64,000 bases of DNA. It comes from Herbaspirillum sp. RV1423 (lineage in GTDB: Bacteria; Pseudomonadota; Gammaproteobacteria; Burkholderiales; Burkholderiaceae_D). Shown one piece after another: positions 8,317 to 16,948 of the stretch. Location of the stretch: positions 186,001 through 250,000 of the forward strand of contig NZ_CBXX010000004.1 in the NCBI RefSeq assembly GCF_000577615.1, written 5' to 3'. The translations under genes and the position numbers were made by a program. The first letter of the stretch is position 1; every line of letters begins with the position of its first letter. The notes below the pieces were generated by a model, which was not told the DNA's origin, ran no database searches, and worked only from the letters and a program-made list of their open reading frames with translations.

Positions 8317-10158
8317 ATGAATATAAATATGTCAGCAACTACTTTACGCCACAATTTAGCTTCCGCGCCGCAGCGGACCATCGCCGATTTACTGACCTCT
8401 TACCGCGCCGGCAGCCTCACGCCCAGCAAGCTGATCGGCGATGTGCTCACGCAAATCGAACAGTCCGACCGCAGCGAAGTCTGGATCAGCCGCGTGCCGG
8501 CCAAGACGCTCAGACAACAGGCCGCGGCGCTGGACCTGATGCTGCAGATCAAGGGCGAAGCGGTGTTCGAGTCGCTGCCGCTGTTCGGCATCCCGTTCGC
8601 GGTGAAGGACAACATCGACGTCGCCGAACTGCCCACCACTGCCGCCTGCCCCGAATTCAGTTACATGCCGCAAGCCAGTGCCGCCGTGGTGTCGCGCCTG
8701 CAGCAAGCCGGCGCGCTACTGGTGGGCAAGACCAACCTGGACCAGTTCGCCACCGGCCTGGTCGGCGTGCGCTCGCCCTACGGCGCGGTGCGCAACGCGC
8801 TGCGGCCGGAATATGTCTCGGGAGGTTCCAGCTCCGGTTCGGCAGTCGCGGTCGCGCTCGGACAGGTGATGTTTTCGCTTGGCACCGATACCGCCGGCTC
8901 CGGCCGCGTGCCGGCCGGCTTCAACAATCTGGTTGGCCTGAAGCCGACGCGCGGGCTGCTCAGCGCGCAAGGCGTCGTCCCTGCCTGCCGCACGCTGGAT
9001 TGCATTTCCATCTTTGCCCATGACGTGGCCGACGCCTGGCGCGTACTGCAAAACGCCGCCGGCTTCGATCCCGCGGACGCTTATTCACGCAGCCCGGCGA
9101 TGCTCGGCGTCAAACAGCGCGGCTATCGCATCGCGGTGCCGCAGCGCGCGGAATTCTTCGGCGATCAGGTCGCGCGTCTGGCATATGAGCAAGCACTCGA
9201 CAAGATTGCCGCCCTGCCCAATGTCAGCGTCGTCCACATCCCGTTCGAACCGTTCGCCGACGCCGCCCAGTTGCTTTACCAGGGCCCCTGGATCGCGGAG
9301 CGCCGCGCCGCGATGGGCGACTTTTTCGACAGCCACAACGAGGCGGTGCATCCGGTCGTGCGCGACATCACGGCGCAGGCCGACAATTACAACGCGGTCG
9401 ATGCCTTCAATGCGCAATATCGTCTGGCCGAACTGCGCCGCGAAGCGGAACTGCTGCTGCAAGACACCGACCTGCTGCTGGTGCCGACGGCACCGACCAT
9501 GCCGACCATTGCCGCAGTCGAAGCCGATCCGGTCACGCGCAATGCGCAACTCGGCTACTACACCAATTTCGTCAACCTGATGGATATGGCGGCGCTGGCG
9601 ATCCCCGCAGTCTGGCGCAACGACGGCCTGCCTGCCGGACTGACGCTGATCGGACCGGCCGGTTCCGACCATCTGCTGGCCGAAGCCGGCGCACAATTCC
9701 AGCAGGCGCTGGGCGGCGCGGCGCAAGCCGACGCCGTGGCAGCGGCGCCATTGCCGTTCAACGAACCCACCGTCAAGGTCGGCGTCGTCGGCGCCCACCT
9801 GAGCGGCCAGCCGCTGAACTGGCAACTGCTGGAAGCCGGTGCACGCCTGCATGCCAGCACCACCACCAGCAAGAACTACCGCCTGTACGCCTTGGCCAAT
9901 ACCACGCCTGCCAAACCGGGACTGGTGCGCACGCCCGACGAAGACGGCGCGGCGATTGCCATGGAAGTATGGGAAATACCCTTGCGACATTTCGGCGGCT
10001 TCGTCGCCGCGATTCCCGCGCCGCTGGGCATCGGCACGGTCGAACTTGCCGACGGCGCCAGCGTCAAGGGATTCATCTGCGAGCCGGCGGCGCTCGCCAA
10101 TGCCCGCGACATCACCGGCTACGGCGGGTGGGTCGCCTATCTCGCCACCAAGATCTGA
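8317..10158 (+). CDS. atzF: Allophanate hydrolase
   Basis: Hydrolyses allophanate to ammonia and CO2, the last step of biuret and cyanuric acid breakdown. About 613 residues in two parts: an amidase-signature domain and a C-terminal domain of about 150 residues ending GYGGWVAYLATKI, as in AtzF/TrzF. In numbering from the ATG at 8329, the Ser-cisSer-Lys triad is K93 (AVKDNID), a serine at 167-168 (GGSSSGS) and S191 (GTDTAGSGR). The start is unsettled: ATG 8317 or ATG 8329, neither with a clear ribosome site. There is no fused urea carboxylase, so it serves a biuret-type route rather than urea amidolyase. It is first in a twelve-gene + strand operon; the next gene follows after 24 bases. Confidence 0.9.
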   Translation: MNINMSATTLRHNLASAPQRTIADLLTSYRAGSLTPSKLIGDVLTQIEQSDRSEVWISRVPAKTLRQQAAALDLMLQIKGEAVFESLPLFGIPFAVKDNIDVAELPTTAACPEFSYMPQASAAVVSRLQQAGALLVGKTNLDQFATGLVGVRSPYGAVRNALRPEYVSGGSSSGSAVAVALGQVMFSLGTDTAGSGRVPAGFNNLVGLKPTRGLLSAQGVVPACRTLDCISIFAHDVADAWRVLQNAAGFDPADAYSRSPAMLGVKQRGYRIAVPQRAEFFGDQVARLAYEQALDKIAALPNVSVVHIPFEPFADAAQLLYQGPWIAERRAAMGDFFDSHNEAVHPVVRDITAQADNYNAVDAFNAQYRLAELRREAELLLQDTDLLLVPTAPTMPTIAAVEADPVTRNAQLGYYTNFVNLMDMAALAIPAVWRNDGLPAGLTLIGPAGSDHLLAEAGAQFQQALGGAAQADAVAAAPLPFNEPTVKVGVVGAHLSGQPLNWQLLEAGARLHASTTTSKNYRLYALANTTPAKPGLVRTPDEDGAAIAMEVWEIPLRHFGGFVAAIPAPLGIGTVELADGASVKGFICEPAALANARDITGYGGWVAYLATKI

Positions 10159-10182
10159 CACGACACACGAAAGGAAACCGGC

Positions 10183-11196
10183 ATGGAAAAGACGAACACA
10201 GCGGTACAGACACCGTCAGCGCAACCGCAGCGGCGACGCTTCCTCGGCCAGACCGTCGCCGCCGCGTTCGCGCTGGGCGCTCCGGCGATCCTGCGCGCAC
10301 AAAGCGTTCCCATCCGCATCGGCTACTGGCCGGTCGCCGCCGGCCTGCCCTTCTACGCGGCGGTGGAAGCCGGTTATTTCAAGGAAGCCGGCCTCGATGT
10401 GCAGCCGATCAAGTTCGCCGGCGCGCAGCAGGTCATGGAAGCGATGCTGTCGGGCCGCGCCGATGGCTCCGCCAACGGCACAGGCGCCGGCAACCTGGCG
10501 ATCGGTGAAATCGCCCAACCCGGCCTGTTCAAGATCTTCGCCACCAATCCGAGCAATGCGCAATACGTGCTTGATGAATTCCTGGTGCCGAAGGACAGCG
10601 CCATCAAATCCATTGCCGAACTGAAGGGCAAAAAAATCGCCTCCGGTCCCGGCATCCAGAACGTCACGCTGGCCAGGACCGTGCTCGAACGTGCGGGCGC
10701 GACCGGCGCCACCGTCACGGAGCTGCCGATCGGCCAGCACGTCGCCGCGCTTGCCGCCGGCCAGGTCGACGCCGTCTACACGCTGGAGCCAACCGGCACC
10801 GTCGGCCGCATGAACAACACTACCAGAGTGCTTGAAGCAGGCGTCATCGCCAAATACGTGCTCGGCAATCCGACTGCGCCGTGGCATGGCGGCGCGGCGG
10901 CACTGACCACCGACTTCATCAGGAAGCATCCGGCCGAAACCAGGAAATACATCGCCGCCTACACGCGCGGCATCCAACTGACCCGCACCAATCCGGAGAA
11001 AGCGCGTGCCTACCTGAAAGGCTACACCGCCATCGAAGGATCGCTGACCAACGAAGTGCCGCTGGCATCCTACATGCTTTACAACGAATTCAAGGCCAGC
11101 GACATCGCCTACTTCCAGAAGTTTTATGACCTGTTCGTCGAGAAAGGCATTTTCTCGTCGCGCGTGATGGTCGATTCGCTTCTTTACAAGGGGTAA
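10183..11196 (+). CDS. ABC importer substrate-binding protein, NitT/TauT type
   Basis: A 337-residue periplasmic binding protein. The N-terminus carries a twin-arginine-like motif (QRRRFLGQ, 16-23) and a hydrophobic stretch ending near LRAQS, so it is probably exported by Tat. The mature part begins IRIGYWPVAAGLPFY, typical of the SsuA/TauA/NMT1 class that binds small N- or S-containing compounds. It is directly followed by a matching permease and ATPase. Placement after atzF suggests a ligand such as biuret, triuret or a related urea derivative; this is inference. Confidence 0.88.
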   Translation: MEKTNTAVQTPSAQPQRRRFLGQTVAAAFALGAPAILRAQSVPIRIGYWPVAAGLPFYAAVEAGYFKEAGLDVQPIKFAGAQQVMEAMLSGRADGSANGTGAGNLAIGEIAQPGLFKIFATNPSNAQYVLDEFLVPKDSAIKSIAELKGKKIASGPGIQNVTLARTVLERAGATGATVTELPIGQHVAALAAGQVDAVYTLEPTGTVGRMNNTTRVLEAGVIAKYVLGNPTAPWHGGAAALTTDFIRKHPAETRKYIAAYTRGIQLTRTNPEKARAYLKGYTAIEGSLTNEVPLASYMLYNEFKASDIAYFQKFYDLFVEKGIFSSRVMVDSLLYKG

Positions 11197-11198
11197 TC

Positions 11199-12053
11199 AT
11201 GTCCGAATCCATTGCCGCCGACGGCACGGCGCAAAAAACTGCGATGCCGGCAAGCGTAGACGCCGGACCTGTGCGCGCGGTGAAAAAATGGCGTGCGCCG
11301 CGCTCGCTCGGCAAGTTCCTGCCGATCATCGGCCCGGTTGCACTGTTCATCCTCTGGGACGTGGTGGTACGCGCCGGCTGGATCAAAGCGATCCTGTTGC
11401 CGACACCGCAGGCCACGCTGATCACATTGGTCAACGGTCTTGCCGGCGGTGCGCTGCTGACGGATTTCCTGGTGACGGTGATGCGCACGCTGGAAGCCTT
11501 CGTCATCGCCGCCGTGATCGGCGTGCCGCTCGGCGTTCTGCTCGGCAGTAATGAGCGCGCATACCGCAGCGTCGAGTTCCTGATCGACTTCTTCCGCTCG
11601 ACGCCATCGTCGGCGCTGATCCCGCTGTTCCTGCTGATTTTCGGCGTGTCGGACATCAACAAGGTTGCCATCGCCGCTTTCGGCGCGCTGCTGATCGTGC
11701 TGTTCAACAGCGCCTACGGCGTGCTCAATGCGCGCAAGCAGCGCGTCATGGCGGCCAAGGTCATGGGTGCGACGCGCTGGCAGATCTTCAAGGATGTGCT
11801 GCTGTGGGAAAGCCTGCAGCCGACCTTCGTCGGCCTGCGCAGCGCGGTGTCGATGGCGCTAGTGATCGTGATCGTGGCGGAGATGTTCATCGGTTCCGAA
11901 AACGGCCTCGGCCACAAGATCATCGACGCCCAGCAGGTGCTGAATGTACGCGAAATGTACGCCGCCATCCTGGCCGCCGGCGCGCTCGGCTACGCCTTGA
12001 ACGTGGTGTTCATCGTGATCGAAAAACGTATCGTCCATTGGAGCGGAAGATGA
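11199..12053 (+). CDS. ABC importer permease, SsuC/TauC type
   Basis: A 284-residue inner-membrane protein with about six transmembrane segments after a hydrophilic N-terminal 40 residues. The cytoplasmic coupling loop VMGATRWQIFKDVLLW (EAA motif) identifies it as a binding-protein-dependent permease. Its ATG lies two bases after the stop of the binding-protein gene, and its stop overlaps the ATPase start as ATGA. Confidence 0.92.
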   Translation: MSESIAADGTAQKTAMPASVDAGPVRAVKKWRAPRSLGKFLPIIGPVALFILWDVVVRAGWIKAILLPTPQATLITLVNGLAGGALLTDFLVTVMRTLEAFVIAAVIGVPLGVLLGSNERAYRSVEFLIDFFRSTPSSALIPLFLLIFGVSDINKVAIAAFGALLIVLFNSAYGVLNARKQRVMAAKVMGATRWQIFKDVLLWESLQPTFVGLRSAVSMALVIVIVAEMFIGSENGLGHKIIDAQQVLNVREMYAAILAAGALGYALNVVFIVIEKRIVHWSGR

Positions 12054-12895
12054 GTGTCGTCATTTCCCCGAAACTGAAAGATGAAGAGCCGGTCGTCCCC
12101 TTCGTTCCCGGTCCGCCCGGCACGCACATCACGATTCGCGGCCTGACCAAATATTTCGCCGGCTGGCCGCTGTATGAAGACTTCAACCTCGACATCCCCA
12201 AGAACAAGATCGTCTCGGTGTTCGGTCCCAACGGCTGCGGCAAGTCGACGCTGATCAACATGATCGCGGGGCTGATGCCGATCGACTCGGGCGAGATCCT
12301 GTTCGACGGCAAATCGCTGGCCGACACCAAGATCGGCTATGTGTTCCAGAACTACCGCGAAGCGATGTTTCCATGGCTGCGCACCATCGACAACATCGCC
12401 TATCCGCTCAAGCTGGAAGGGAAATCGAAGCTTGAAATCAAGCGCCGCGTGGAAGAGCTGGTGGCCTCGTTCGACGTCAGGTTCGACCTCAACCGCTATC
12501 CCTACGAATTGTCGGGCGGCCAGCAGCAGACCGCGTCCATCATGCGCGCACTGGCGCCGGGACCGGAAGTGCTGTTCCTCGACGAGCCTTTTTCGGCGCT
12601 GGACTTCGAGATGACCCTGTTCATCCGCGAAAAGCTGCAGGAGGTCTTCATGCAGACCGGCACCACCATGGTGCTGGTCTCGCACGATCTTGAAGAGGCG
12701 GTCTACCTGGCCGATGAAATCCTCCTGCTGACCAAGCGTCCGACCCGGGTTGCCGACATCCTGCACTACGGCGATGCGCGTCCGCGCACGGTCGCCACCT
12801 TGTCTCAATCCAGTTTTATCGAAGCAAAAAAGCTGAGCCTGGAAATCTTCCAGCGCGAAGTCAGGCGTGAGGCCACGGCCCGGCCGCCGCAATAA
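12050..12895 (+). CDS. ABC importer ATPase, SsuB/TauB type
   Basis: A 281-residue nucleotide-binding subunit: Walker A GPNGCGKST, Q-loop FQNY, ABC signature LSGGQQQ, Walker B VLFLDEPF and the switch histidine in LVSHDLEEA. The N-terminal 25 residues are an extra tail rich in Pro/Glu/Val. Together with the two preceding genes it forms a complete NitT/TauT-type importer. It starts by ATGA overlap with the permease gene. Confidence 0.93.
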   Translation: MSVVISPKLKDEEPVVPFVPGPPGTHITIRGLTKYFAGWPLYEDFNLDIPKNKIVSVFGPNGCGKSTLINMIAGLMPIDSGEILFDGKSLADTKIGYVFQNYREAMFPWLRTIDNIAYPLKLEGKSKLEIKRRVEELVASFDVRFDLNRYPYELSGGQQQTASIMRALAPGPEVLFLDEPFSALDFEMTLFIREKLQEVFMQTGTTMVLVSHDLEEAVYLADEILLLTKRPTRVADILHYGDARPRTVATLSQSSFIEAKKLSLEIFQREVRREATARPPQ

Positions 12896-12967
12896 ACGCG
12901 TTCGCATTCTTTCGTCAACACGCCTTGCCAACAACATCACCAACGTTTCCCTTTCCTGGAGCCAAAG

Positions 12968-14065
12968 ATGAACAACCGTCGCGACTTTCTCAAACTGACC
13001 GGCGCTGCCGCACTCGGCGCAGCCCTGCCCTTCGACCTGCTGGCGGCGGCGCCGCTGACGGTCGGCTTCATCTATGTCGGCGCGCGCGACGACTTCGGCT
13101 ATAACCAGTCGCACGCGCAAGCTGCCGCCATCATCAAGAAGATGCCCGGCATCAAGGTGATCGAGGAAGAAAAAGTGCCGGAAACGGTGGCCGTGCAAAA
13201 GACCATGGAAGCGATGATCCAGCAGGACGGCGCATCGCTGATCTTTCCGACCTCGTTCGGCTATTTCGATCCACACGTCCTCAAGGTCGCGGAAAAATAT
13301 CCCAAGGTGCGCATCGCCCACTGCGGCGGCCTGTGGACGCAGGGCAAGCATCCGCTGAATGTCGGCAGCTTCTTCGGCTATATCGAGGAATGCGAATACC
13401 TGTCCGGCGTGGTCGCCGGCCACATGAGCAAGAGCAAGAAGCTGGCCTTCATCGCCGCCAAGCCAATCCCGCAGGTGCTGCGCAACATCAACGCCTTCAC
13501 GCTCGGCGCGCAGTCGGTCGATCCATCCATCACCACGCACGTCATCTTCACCGGCGACTGGTCGCTGCCTGTCAAGGAGGCCGAAGCCGCCAACAGCCTG
13601 ATCGACCAGGGCTGCGACGTCATCACCTGTCACGTCGACGGTCCCAAGGTCATCGTCGAAACCGCCGAGAAGCGCGGCATCATGACCTGCGGCTATCACG
13701 CCAGTCAGGCCGCGCTGGCGCCCAAGGGCTACCTCACCGGCGCCGAGTGGAACTGGGCCACGCCGTACACGGAAATCGTCAAGGCCACCGTCGACGGCAA
13801 GCCGATGATCAATTTCCTGCGCGGCGGTCTCAAGGACAACTTCGTCAAGATGTCGCCATACGGCGCCAACGTCAGCGCCGCCGCCAAGAAGAAAGCCGAC
13901 GACGTCAAGGCGCAAATGCTGGCCGGCAAGTTCCAGATATTCAAGGGGCCGATCAAGGACAACAAGGGCAACGTCGTGATCCCGGCCGGCACCACGCAGG
14001 TGCAGACCGACGTCGCGCTGGAAAAGATGAATTACCTGGTGGCCGGCGTCGTCGGCCAGGTATGA
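12968..14065 (+). CDS. BMP-family ABC substrate-binding protein
   Basis: A 365-residue periplasmic protein of the BMP/PnrA-like family (type I binding fold). The signal begins MNNRRDFLKLTG, a twin-arginine motif, with cleavage near LLAAAP. The mature N-terminus LTVGFIYVGARDDFGYNQSH is typical of the family, and it has the internal TSFGYFDPHV and GSFFGYIEECEYLSG segments. Known relatives bind nucleosides or other small ligands; here it sits with two permeases and an ATPase beside biuret hydrolysis genes, so a nitrogen-rich substrate is likely. Seventy-two bases separate it from the first importer, with TGGAG before its ATG. Confidence 0.88.
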   Translation: MNNRRDFLKLTGAAALGAALPFDLLAAAPLTVGFIYVGARDDFGYNQSHAQAAAIIKKMPGIKVIEEEKVPETVAVQKTMEAMIQQDGASLIFPTSFGYFDPHVLKVAEKYPKVRIAHCGGLWTQGKHPLNVGSFFGYIEECEYLSGVVAGHMSKSKKLAFIAAKPIPQVLRNINAFTLGAQSVDPSITTHVIFTGDWSLPVKEAEAANSLIDQGCDVITCHVDGPKVIVETAEKRGIMTCGYHASQAALAPKGYLTGAEWNWATPYTEIVKATVDGKPMINFLRGGLKDNFVKMSPYGANVSAAAKKKADDVKAQMLAGKFQIFKGPIKDNKGNVVIPAGTTQVQTDVALEKMNYLVAGVVGQV

Positions 14066-14183
14066 AAACTGCTTGAAGCAAGATGAAGCGGCGCAGCGGG
14101 ACGGAGGGGCAGGCAGAGCATTCGCAAAACCCGTCGCGTCGCCCGGTTTTCTTTCGCGAACCAGGCTTGCCAGGACACTCGAC

Positions 14184-15314
14184 ATGAACGGAAACAACGG
14201 CATTTTCCCCACGCGGCTCGCGGCCCGCATCGGCATCCGGCTGACGCCGCTGCTGCCGACGCTGTGCGCGCTGATCGGCACGCTGCTGCTGTTCGTGCTG
14301 TTCCTGATGGTGCAGGGACGCCCTGCCGGCGAAGCCTGCCTGCTGATTTTCCAGGGCGCTTTCGGCTCGCTGTTCGCCTGGCAAAATACTTTGCAGCGCG
14401 CCGCGCCCTTGCTGCTGACCGCGCTGTGCGTGGCTTTGCCCGCGCGCGTCGGCCTGATCGTCATCGGCGGCGAAGGCGCGCTGGCGATGGGCGGCCTATT
14501 CGCCGCCGTCCTGCCCTCTTTTTTACCGGCGCTGTCGCCGTGGGTAATGCTGCCGCTGATGGCAATCGTCGCCATGCTGGCCGGCGGCCTGTGGATTGCG
14601 CTGTGCGGCGCCCTGCGCCAGTGGCGCGGCGTCAACGAGACGATTTCCAGCCTGCTGCTGTCGTACCTGGCGGTGGCCTTGTTCAAGCATCTGGTCGAAG
14701 GCCCGCTGCGTGATCCCGCCAGCCTCAACAAGCCATCCACCCTGCCCTTGCCCGATGCTTACCTGATCAATCCCCTGCCCGGCCTCGATGTGCACTGGGG
14801 ATTGGTGTGGGGCTCGTTGGCGTGCGGTGCCGCCTGGGTGTTCCTGCGCCATAGCGTGGCCGGTTTCGCCATGTCCGTCGTCGGCGGCAACGGCCGCACC
14901 GCCAGGCTGGTCGGCCTGCCGGTCAACCGGCTGGTGCTGACGGCTTGCGCCATGGGTGGCGCGGCGGCGGGACTGGCGGGGATGTTTGAAGTCGCGGCGG
15001 TGCACGGCAGCGCCAACAGCGCCTTGCTGGCGGGTTACGGCTTCAGCGGCATCCTGGTGGCATTCGCGGCGCGCCAGAATCCGCTCGCCATCATCGTCTG
15101 TGCGATCGTCATCGGCGGCGTCGAAGCCAGCGGCAGCCTGCTGCAACGCCGGCTCGACCTGCCCGACGCCACCACGCTGGTATTGCAAGGCCTGCTGTTC
15201 TGCAACCTGCTCGCATGGGAGGCCGTCACCGGCCGTCTCGGCGCGCTGAAAACGCGCTGGCAGTTGCAGGCGCAACCGCTGGCGGCAAGCAAAGCGGAGG
15301 CCAGCCATGTCTGA
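14184..15314 (+). CDS. BMP-associated ABC permease 1 (RbsC-like fold)
   Basis: A 376-residue membrane protein with about nine or ten hydrophobic segments. It belongs to the branched-chain/sugar type permeases that accompany BMP-family binding proteins (INETISSLL-like loop here as VNETISSLLLSY, and GGNGRTARLVGLPVN). The frame is open back to a TTG at 14073, but ATG 14184 (MNGNNG) with CAGGA upstream and the following positive-in N-terminus is the better start. Its stop overlaps the next permease by eight bases. Confidence 0.87.
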   Translation: MNGNNGIFPTRLAARIGIRLTPLLPTLCALIGTLLLFVLFLMVQGRPAGEACLLIFQGAFGSLFAWQNTLQRAAPLLLTALCVALPARVGLIVIGGEGALAMGGLFAAVLPSFLPALSPWVMLPLMAIVAMLAGGLWIALCGALRQWRGVNETISSLLLSYLAVALFKHLVEGPLRDPASLNKPSTLPLPDAYLINPLPGLDVHWGLVWGSLACGAAWVFLRHSVAGFAMSVVGGNGRTARLVGLPVNRLVLTACAMGGAAAGLAGMFEVAAVHGSANSALLAGYGFSGILVAFAARQNPLAIIVCAIVIGGVEASGSLLQRRLDLPDATTLVLQGLLFCNLLAWEAVTGRLGALKTRWQLQAQPLAASKAEASHV

Positions 15315-16227
15315 TATCGATGTCACCACGCTGCTGCTGGCCCTGTTCGCCGGCGCGATCCGGGTCGGCACGCCGTTCCTGTTCGTCAGCCTGGGCGAAT
15401 GCCTCACCGAAAAAGGCGGACGCGTCAATCTGGGGCTGGAAGGCATCCTCGTGTGCGGCGCCATGACCGGCTATGCGGTGTCGTTCTTTTCCGGTTCGGC
15501 CTGGCTGGGCGTGCTGGCGGCAGGCGCATCGGGGCTGCTGCTCGGCACCCTGCACGGCCTGGTGTGCTCGCTGCCGCGCGTCAACGACATCGCCTTCGGC
15601 ATCGCGCTGATGCTGCTCGGCACCGGGCTGGCCTTTTTCCTCGGCAAGCCGTTCATCCAGCCGCAGGCGGCGATGCTGCCGTCGATCGACCTCGGCGCCT
15701 GGAGCGGCAATCCGCACCTGCACCATGCGCTGCAGATCAATGCACTGTTCCTGATCGGCGTGCTGCTGGCGGCGGCGCTGCAATGGGGCTTGTCGGGCAC
15801 GCGCTGGGGCCTGGCGCTGCGGCTTGTCGGCGACCATGCCGAGACCGCCCGCGCGCTCGGCTACCGCATCAACCTCACGCGCATCGTCGCCACCGCCTGC
15901 GGCGGTTTCCTGGCAGCGGTCGGCGGCGCTTATCTCTCGCTGTATTACCCGGGAAGCTGGAACGAAGGCCTGTCGAGCGGACAAGGATTGATGGCGGTGG
16001 CGCTGGTGATCTTCGCGCGCTGGCAGCCGATACGCTGCCTGCTGGCGGCCCTGCTGTTCGGCGCGGCCGGCGCGCTCGGCCCGGCCTTGCAGGCGGTCGG
16101 CGTGACCTCGGGCTATTACCTGTTCAACGCCGCGCCGTATGCGCTGACCTTGCTGATCATGATCGTCACCTGCCGTCCCGACCGCACGCTGTCGAGCGCG
16201 CCGGGCGAACTGAGCCTTACCCGATAA
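15307..16227 (+). CDS. BMP-associated ABC permease 2
   Basis: A 306-residue permease, partner of the preceding one. It has about eight hydrophobic segments, the early signature LTEKGGRVNLGLEGI shared by this permease class, and the loop LVGDHAETARALGYRIN near the middle. GGAGG precedes the ATG. It overlaps the upstream gene by eight bases and is followed after 23 bases by the biuret hydrolase gene. Confidence 0.9.
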   Translation: MSDIDVTTLLLALFAGAIRVGTPFLFVSLGECLTEKGGRVNLGLEGILVCGAMTGYAVSFFSGSAWLGVLAAGASGLLLGTLHGLVCSLPRVNDIAFGIALMLLGTGLAFFLGKPFIQPQAAMLPSIDLGAWSGNPHLHHALQINALFLIGVLLAAALQWGLSGTRWGLALRLVGDHAETARALGYRINLTRIVATACGGFLAAVGGAYLSLYYPGSWNEGLSSGQGLMAVALVIFARWQPIRCLLAALLFGAAGALGPALQAVGVTSGYYLFNAAPYALTLLIMIVTCRPDRTLSSAPGELSLTR

Positions 16228-16250
16228 CACTTTCTGGCGGAGAAACCGAT

Positions 16251-16946
16251 ATGTCCGAATTATTCATCCAGGCCGAACCTTACCCATGGCCTTACGACGG
16301 CGCGCTGACGCCGGCCAATACTGCGCTGATCGTGATCGACATGCAGACCGACTTCTGCGGCATCGGCGGCTACGTCGACAAGATGGGCTACGACCTGTCG
16401 CTCACGCGCGCGCCGATAGCGCCGATCCGGAACGTGCTGGCCGCCATGCGCGCCGGCGGCTACACCATCATCCACACGCGCGAAGGCCATCGTCCCGACC
16501 TGTCCGACCTGCCCGCCAACAAACGCTGGCGCTCGCGCCGGATCGGCACGAATGGCGTCGGCATCGGCGACGAGGGGCCGTGCGGCAAGATTCTGGTGCG
16601 CGGCGAACCGGGCTGGGAAATCATTCCCGAACTGGCGCCGATCGCCGGCGAGATCGTCATCGACAAACCCGGCAAGGGTTCGTTCTGCGCCACCGATCTG
16701 GAACTGATCCTGCACACGCGCGGCATCCGCAACCTGATCCTGACCGGCATCACCACCGACGTCTGCGTCCACACCACCATGCGCGAAGCCAACGATCGCG
16801 GCTTCGAATGCGTGATGCTCGACGACTGTTGCGGCGCCACCGATCACAACAACCACCTGGCGGCGCTGTCCATGATCAAGATGCAGGGCGGAGTGTTCGG
16901 CGCCGTGTCCGACTCGGCTGCGCTGCTGCGCGCCATAGGAAAATAA
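16251..16946 (+). CDS. biuH: Biuret amidohydrolase (isochorismatase-like cysteine hydrolase)
   Basis: Converts biuret to allophanate and ammonia, the substrate of AtzF. The 231-residue protein has the cysteine-hydrolase triad D30 (VIDMQTDF), K139 (DKPGKGSF) and C172 (TTDVCV). Beyond the triad it shares long segments that I remember from rhizobial BiuH, such as ADPYPWPY-like AEPYPWPY, REGHRPDLSDLPANKRWRS and DDCCGATDHNNHLAA. The alignment offsets agree with the published BiuH triad. GGAG precedes the ATG. It lies between the BMP permeases and their ATPase, so catabolism and transport genes are interleaved. Ureidoacrylate hydrolase (RutB) is a less likely alternative, since no other rut gene is present. 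Confidence 0.82.
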   Translation: MSELFIQAEPYPWPYDGALTPANTALIVIDMQTDFCGIGGYVDKMGYDLSLTRAPIAPIRNVLAAMRAGGYTIIHTREGHRPDLSDLPANKRWRSRRIGTNGVGIGDEGPCGKILVRGEPGWEIIPELAPIAGEIVIDKPGKGSFCATDLELILHTRGIRNLILTGITTDVCVHTTMREANDRGFECVMLDDCCGATDHNNHLAALSMIKMQGGVFGAVSDSAALLRAIGK

Positions 16947-16948
16947 TC

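Noticed and set aside
11990-14740. A 916-codon open frame on the minus strand across the importer genes
   Set aside because: It lies opposite well-supported ATPase and BMP-family genes, has no family motifs and has the composition expected of antisense frames in GC-rich coding DNA. Similar antisense frames over gapA-tkt, ileS, ftsH, glmM and carB were dropped for the same reason.
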